Origin: Halicephalobus mephisto
Lineage: Eukaryota; Nematoda; Chromadorea; Rhabditida; Panagrolaimidae
Assembly: GCA_009193035.1 (NCBI GenBank)
Contig: SWDT01000010.1
Span: 62,001-126,000, forward strand
Direction: 5' to 3'
Length of the DNA stretch: 64,000 nucleotides
In this document: piece by piece, positions 58,458 through 64,000 of the stretch
Layout: each line of letters begins with the position of its first letter
How positions within the stretch are numbered: the stretch's first letter is position 1
Notes under the pieces: model-generated
Database searches by the model: none
What the model was told of the DNA's origin: nothing
What the model saw: the letters and a program-made list of their open reading frames with translations, nothing else
Made by a program: the position numbers and the translations under genes

Positions 58458-60428
58458 CTTTCAGGAGCGAACTGAGTTCTATCTACCGTTTCCCTTTGCT
58501 TTTATAGTTTTTAAGGTTACAACCCGGACACAGAATACAATATCCAGCCGAACATTGAGGTGACAATAAACAAATAACGGACAAGGAAACATATTGAAGT
58601 TTCTCTGGATTGAAAGTGCGAAAGGCCGAATTTCGTCATTTTTTGTGCTCAACACAGACAATGATGACTTTACCCAGACGGAAAAGCATAAAATTTGAAA
58701 TACATGTGAATAGTGGTGGATGATTATTGAACTTTTGCAAAGTAAGAAATTCACTAAATCGGGATTGAACACAAAGACGTCAAATTAAATTCGAAAAAAT
58801 AAAATACGGAATTGATAATTTGGACAATTATTTTTAAAACATTTGGAAAATGCAAATACAAAAGAGGAACTTCTGGAATTCAGGTGTCATTACGGTAACT
58901 TTAGTACTGTGTTCAAGAAAAATGTGTTCTTTATAAATATTTTTTTCAAATAGGATTTTTGAAGTAATTATAAAATTTCTAAAAAATAAAAGTAAATTCC
59001 GCTTGCTTAATATCCAAAATTATGTTTACATAATTTGCATCCAGGATCTTGAGGGAACTTTAAAAATTACTTTTACATAGTCCTGAACGGAAAATTTATG
59101 TAAATTTAGGTGCGGTAACGATTGTCCATCCTTCAGTTCGTCAATTCGTCCAAAATGACAAATCCATAGACTTCTCTTTTTTCATATTAGAATCACAAAA
59201 ACCTTTCTTTCGTTGGTTTTTTAAAATTTTCTCCAAATCATTGGTGGAAATTTATTTTTATCATTTTTATAATAAACTATTTAGAAACTGGAAAAACTCA
59301 TGTTTTACTTAAATAAGACTAGATTTGTTTTAAATCATGCGTTACAATGTATCTTATCAGCATTTTAAAAAATGTTTTCTGAATCCGTCAACTACCGTAA
59401 TTGTAATGATGCGATTAATAATAGTTTTAAGCAATTGATCATTTTACTTAATATTTAGTGACATAAGAATAAATAACCGAAATAATTGTATATTTTGAGC
59501 CTTTTTCAAGCTCTTGATCCCAACTTAGACATGACCCACTCGTTAATTAACTTCTGTCACTAAGCACATGATTTTTTACCCGAACTTACAGATCGACACA
59601 TAAAACTTTACTGTAAAGCACTATCATGTAGCTAAACAGATCTATGATAATAGCAGGACATATTCAATAGCTTTCTGTAAAAATGCATCTAAATAATTAT
59701 AAATAAATATGAAAATTAAAATGAAGGAAATTGTAAAATATATCGTAACAACTAAGCAACAATGAGAAGTGAATTTAATAGTAAATAGTTTTAAAAACTA
59801 AGAAATTTGTGGTCTAACACGAAAAATGAGAAATTTATAGGTTCGCCATTTTGAATGAATTGACGAACTGTGACATAGATACATGTAAATTTAGGAGAAA
59901 AGAACATTGTCTAATTTCCACTCTGGACTAAATAAAATTTTAAAAAATTACTTTAAAATGGTTTTGAGTCGGAATTATATCCTCAGAATTCTATCACTGG
60001 ATAGGTAATGTTTTTAACAGTACTACTGACTAATATTATTTTTTAAAAATTAATGTTTATGATTACTGTGGAACTTTTAGAGGCAATCTCTGTCATTGTT
60101 TCTTTAACCTTTTTGAACTCGAAGACTTTCTCATCACAATAACCACAAAATGGACACACACCGGCTTTATTCTTTGTCTGTCTGTCTAGTCAGCTTTCGA
60201 AATTTTAAGCTTCAAGCAAGCTCCAATCGTTTATCATTGCTCTTTTAATCTGAACATTGCTGTTTCAATTATCGTTCTATACAGTTTTATTTCATCAATT
60301 ATTGATTTTTACTTTTTTGATAAATGTTATAAAAACCTAATTTTCTAGGGTAAAGTCGGAATCAATGTCTCGCGGATTGAATTTTGGACTTTTTATATTT
60401 CTTAGATAGCTAAAAATTGCTCGAAATA
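58458..60428. other. Intergenic ~2 kb, AT-rich, with a long spaced inverted repeat
   Basis: No coding exon seen. The only structure is the inverted repeat at 59,134-59,870 with a flanking 13-bp direct repeat. A CTGTCTGTCTGTCT run is at about 60,172-60,188. Confidence 0.6.
59098..59895. repeat. Candidate transposon relic: inverted arms and flanking direct repeat
   Basis: The arm CAGTTCGTCAATTCGTCCAA (from 59134 to about 59184) recurs inverted from about 59818 to 59870, with the shared core CAGTTCGTCAATTC(A/G)...CAAAATG(A/G)C. A 13-bp sequence ATGTAAATTTAGG is present in direct orientation outside both arms (59098-59110 and 59883-59895). The interior is AT-rich without coding capacity. Direct repeat outside inverted ends suggests an inserted element, although the distances from arm to direct repeat differ on the two sides (23 and 12 bp). 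Confidence 0.55.
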
Positions 60429-63313
60429 ATGACTAAACAACAGTACCAGTTGGAGAATGGAGAACTTGTATCCAAGTTATGTAAGTGTATTTTGGAATTT
60501 AAAAGTGCAATTTTCCGATTTTTGAATTAAAGGAAAAAGCGCTGACGAAAGATTACGTCAGTTCAAAAAAGCGTTTTTTGCAACTTGCGTGCAGCTTTGT
60601 TTGCTTATTTCCTAACTGAACCAAACCGTTTATAAATATTGTAAATGGATATTCCTGTGGAATTTTCTGAATACAAATTTTTGGAATTTTAAGAAATTTC
60701 CGGAATTATTGATTTCAGATGCTAATTCAAGAGGTTTCACATTAAATTTTGAAAAATTCTACGGAATTCCAGAAATTTACAAAGGATTTTAGAAAACTGA
60801 AATCTTTTATGAAAGTTTCAAAATCTGCAATCAAGTTTTAAAAGTTTCTACAAAATTTTAATTTTAAAAAATAAAATCAATAAAATTACTGTAATAAAAA
60901 TGTAATTTTAGCCTTCTTCCATCCTCTCTCCAGAAGACTCCATGTTGTTCTCCTCATCATGATGGGGTTGTTTTCTCTGTCTTTGATTAGAATGAACATT
61001 GGGATCAGTATGACTTGCATGGTCAACTCTACTGCGATTGCTTTGAAGAACGCGAAAATTCCTCTTGAAACATCTGCGGTTTTTAATTTTACTGAGTCTT
61101 CTGAAGATTTGAATCCGACGAAAATTACGGAGAACATTGAAACGAGGACTTGCAGCAGAACTGGAACCGATAATAAAGTCGTAAACGATTATGGAGGAAC
61201 TTTGGATTGGGATGCTAACATTCAGGTAAGGGACTTCCGAACGACAGTTGAGATCCCAGAACGAATATAATTTATGAGAAAAACCTCACCAAAATGTCTT
61301 TCTTTCTTAAATTTTGATTTTCTAGGGTTATATTTTCGCTGCTGGTTTCTGGGGTTCCTTATTCACCATCATTCCCTCAGGCTTAATAGCCGACGTTTGG
61401 TCCCCGGTGAAGATGCTCCAAATCGCCGGTCTTGCCTTGATTCTAACAAACGGCTTAACTCCCTTCTTCGCCCTCAACTTTGGTCCTTGGTCATTGTTCG
61501 GGTTGAGGCTCTTCATGGGGCTGTTCGAGGGAATAGTCCTTCCTTCTGTGAACAAACTAGCTTCTCAGTGGATTCCGAACGAGGAAAAGTCCACAGCTCT
61601 CTCAATGTACACCTCTGGAAATCAACTTGGAGGAATTCTGGGAATCCCCTTCTTCGCCCTGCTTTGTTCTACTGAAATAGGATGGCCGTTGATTTTCTAT
61701 TGGTCTTCTGCATTTGCCGTCATCTGGCTGATATTGTGGAGATGTTTTGTCAATGAGAACCCGGCGAAATGCAAAAACATGAGCGAAAGGGAGAAGGCTT
61801 ATCTTGAGAGTTTTCCAGAACTGAAATCTTCCAAGAAAAATGTAAGATTCTTCATTACTTAAAAATAACTTTTGATGATGTTTCTGAATTTATATTCTTT
61901 ATTGATTTTCTTAATTTTGTTCCTTTCAGCGCCGTTTTGGAGTTCCTCCGTTCAAAGCTATGTTTACTTCCCCTGCTTTCCTGGCTCTGATTCTCTGCTC
62001 CATCGGCACCAATATGGTGGCTTCTATCATTCAAATCTACCTCCCAACCTTCATCAAAGAAGTCCTTTTCCTCTCACCCGTCAACGTAAGTTTTCCATTT
62101 TTCAATAAAGTTGTGAAACTTTCTCAATTTTATAGACAAAAAATAAATCCAAATATTGAACCAAACTGATTAAAAAGATTAAATTTCTTCATGAATTTAA
62201 TTCAGATATTTTAAATTTCGATAGGATACTGAACTTTAAAAATAGCATTTACAGTTGTTTTTGGTCAATTTTATATTGAAATAATTTTTATTTTGGATTT
62301 TTACAATGAGAATTTGGAATTACAATCTGTTCCTTAAAAAAGTTAAAATTCTCCCATAATCAAGCCAGTGGTTGAAAACCACTACATATGAGCTTGTGGG
62401 ACAGCGCTGAGTGGCCAACGTAGTTGTTTTAGCTCCATGTCCTAACCCCTAAGGGCTATTGCCTGCGCAACCAGGCCGTGGACTGCACCATAGTGGTGAA
62501 CCTTTCCCTCTAATCTGTTCCTTCCACCTTATTTTTTAATAATGCTAACCTTTATCTTCTTCAGAATGGCTTCTACAGTGCCGCTCCACCTTTCGTTCAA
62601 TTTTTCTCCAAAATCGGATGGAGTATCATGATCGATCATTGCAAAGCCAAAGGTCTTTCTCCTACTGTAGCTGTCAAAATCTCTCAAGCGATCACCAACA
62701 TAGGATCTGCAGTAATTCTGATAATTATCGGCTATACTACGGATTGTAATGCTCCTTATTTCGTCCTATTCTTGCTGTGTCTACTTGGAATGTGCTTCTC
62801 CACCGCCACAAGTGGCTTCTTTACTTCGATGGTTTCACTTGCTCCATCCTACACGGGCATCATTACTTCTATTAGTTTTGTTTTTGGAATTACTGGTAGA
62901 TCATTACCTTCATTGATCGTACCATACTTCAACAAAAGGGTGAGGGTTTCAATTGGCTAATTAGGTGTTTAATTTACTAAAATTCGATGAAAATTTTCGA
63001 AATTTTTTTAAGTTTTTCACAACTGAAAATTTCTAAAACTGAAATTCGAAACAGTTTCGGAAATTTATGTCAAGATAATTTCGTAATAGTATTTATTTGT
63101 ATATTTACAAGAATATGGTTTTAGGGTACACTAGAAGAGTGGAGGAACGTGTTCTTTGTTACCTCTGCCTTGCTGATATTCAGTACAGTTATTTTTGTTC
63201 TTTTTGGATCAGGACATCCACAAGAATGGGGAATAGCTAAAGAAGAAGAAAAGGAACCTGAAAAAACTATAGCTGAATCAAAAATGCTCTCGAGTAGTAT
63301 GACATCTATTTAA
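60429..63313 (+). CDS. SLC17-type major facilitator anion transporter
   Basis: Exons 60429-60480, 60912-61225, 61326-61841, 61930-62085, 62565-62939 and 63125-63313 give 533 aa, usual for SLC17. TM1 has LLIMMGLFSLSLIRMNIGIS, with the R-x-N of the family. A loop of about 65 residues with glycosylation-type Asn follows, then YIFAAGFWGSLFTIIPSGLIAD and LGLRLFMGLFEGIVLPSV and the LYWSSAFAVIWLILWR-like region. The C-terminal half has TNMVASIIQIYLPTF, GFTSM-like and GTLEEWRNVFFVTSALL, the last being typical of the end of SLC17 proteins. Substrate (phosphate, glutamate, sialic acid) cannot be told from sequence alone. Confidence 0.92.
62378..62497. repeat. GC-rich structured insert in transporter intron
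   Basis: Inside the intron 62086-62564 a block of about 120 bp is much richer in G+C than its AT-rich surroundings. Its ends are ACCACTA (62378-62384) and TAGTGGT (62491-62497), inverted. A perfect hairpin AGTGGTT-GAA-AACCACT lies at the left edge. Inside are GGACA/TGTCC and GCCTG...CAGGC pairings. It may be a small transposon/SINE relic or a structured RNA; identity unknown. Confidence 0.5.
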
Positions 63314-63402
63314 AAATTTAATTTTTACAAAAATTTAATAAAACATAATTATTTTTACTTTACAGTAACATTTTATTAATCATTTTGTTTCCTTGAAGAA
63401 AC

Positions 63403-63786
63403 TTATTTTTTCGCAGATTTCAACACAGCATCAGTGATCATCTGATTCAACAACGGAATATTGTACTTGCTGACGAATCTGAATGGTTGTCTCTTGTTGC
63501 AGAACCTCCCAGTTGAGAGAGATAACTCATTCCACAATGATTCTGTCCAATCCAGAGCTAGTTGTCCTCGGGTTAAAGATCCATGGAGTTCCACAGATCC
63601 TCGAATATTTTTCTCTTCAATGATTATGTTTTCTGGATCAATAGCAGATGCAACGGCGATCTCGTCACAATAAGCAAACTGTAGACCAGTTATCTCGAGG
63701 GATTTTCTGCCGACCGAAGTGGCTGTGGAGAAGAATCGACCTAGAGGCGCGTCGATAGAGAGATGGGAGTGAAAGTCGACTTCTTC
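63403..63786 (-). CDS. Nucleoside hydrolase (inosine-uridine-preferring), C-terminal exon only
   Basis: One exon is visible, from an acceptor (TTTTTTCCAG) to a stop, about 127 codons; earlier exons lie outside the window. The product contains FAYCDEIAVASAIDPENII and then VELHGSLTRGQLALDW. These match the C-terminal part of the nucleoside hydrolase family (YDPxAVAxAIDP and TRGQTVVDW), which splits ribonucleosides to free base and ribose. Convergent with the SLC17 gene, about 90 bp from its stop. The rest of the sequence to 64,000 shows no further exon. Confidence 0.8.
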   Translation of the reverse strand, partial: EEVDFHSHLSIDAPLGRFFSTATSVGRKSLEITGLQFAYCDEIAVASAIDPENIIIEEKNIRGSVELHGSLTRGQLALDWTESLWNELSLSTGRFCNKRQPFRFVSKYNIPLLNQMITDAVLKSAKK

Positions 63787-64000
63787 CTGGAAAAAATATG
63801 AAAATAAATGGAAACAAAGTCAACAACGGAAATAATTTTAATCAAAGTAACTTTGCAAAGTAAATTATAACCCAATTTGTAGCTTATTGGACTATTATTT
63901 AGAGTTTGTTATTAATTTTTGCTCAATATCCTCCAGGAATAAGGAAGATAGGACAGAAATGAAGTATTTTATATATCACGCGTCGAGAAAATATAGGCAA

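Overview
The window is nematode nuclear DNA that looks like Caenorhabditis or a close relative. The introns are short, AT-rich and end in TTTCAG. Genes lie close together, some in runs with 150-300 bp gaps and a splice acceptor just before each ATG, which is how nematode SL trans-spliced operons look. The gene content includes a LIN-42/Period homologue, a serpentine chemoreceptor, a two-CAP-domain secreted protein and a stomatin cluster.

Layout. 1-8.4 kb: a C2H2 zinc-finger gene on +, whose 5' end may lie upstream, in sequence carrying a dispersed repeat with GGATAGT/ACTATCC ends. 8.4-18.5 kb: a complete ATM-type PI3K-like kinase gene (atm-1, about 2456 aa) and a co-oriented uncharacterised gene 165 bp downstream. 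18.8-25.1 kb: a CAP/venom-allergen-like gene, a chemoreceptor gene on -, and two stretches that read as decayed genes. 26.6-30.7 kb: lin-42 on -, with nuclear-receptor half sites (AGGTCA arrays) in its introns and upstream. 32.1-37.7 kb: a likely four-gene operon on - (patr-1, a small mitochondrial ATP-synthase-like subunit, dyrb-1, atad-3). 39.0-46.4 kb: usp-47, a BED-finger gene on -, apn-1 and pas-2. 46.5-46.8 kb: a strongly self-complementary non-coding segment containing a telomere-complementary 10-mer. 46.9-49.2 kb: a small secreted cysteine-rich protein and a long foldback repeat. 49.2-55.2 kb: three tandem stomatin paralogues. 55.9-58.5 kb: an OB-fold-like hypothetical gene and a minimal protein kinase on -. 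60.4-63.8 kb: an SLC17-type transporter, converging with the 3' part of a nucleoside hydrolase gene that runs off the window.

Functional themes. DNA damage and repair (atm-1, apn-1), protein turnover (usp-47, pas-2), RNA decay (patr-1), mitochondrial structure (atad-3, the ATP-synthase-like subunit), dynein transport (dyrb-1) and developmental timing (lin-42). The observations I would check first are the 46,474-46,753 structured segment as a possible telomerase RNA or other structured RNA, and the ROR/Rev-Erb-type sites inside lin-42. All gene models were built by eye from splice signals and reading-frame phase; no alignments or searches were run.
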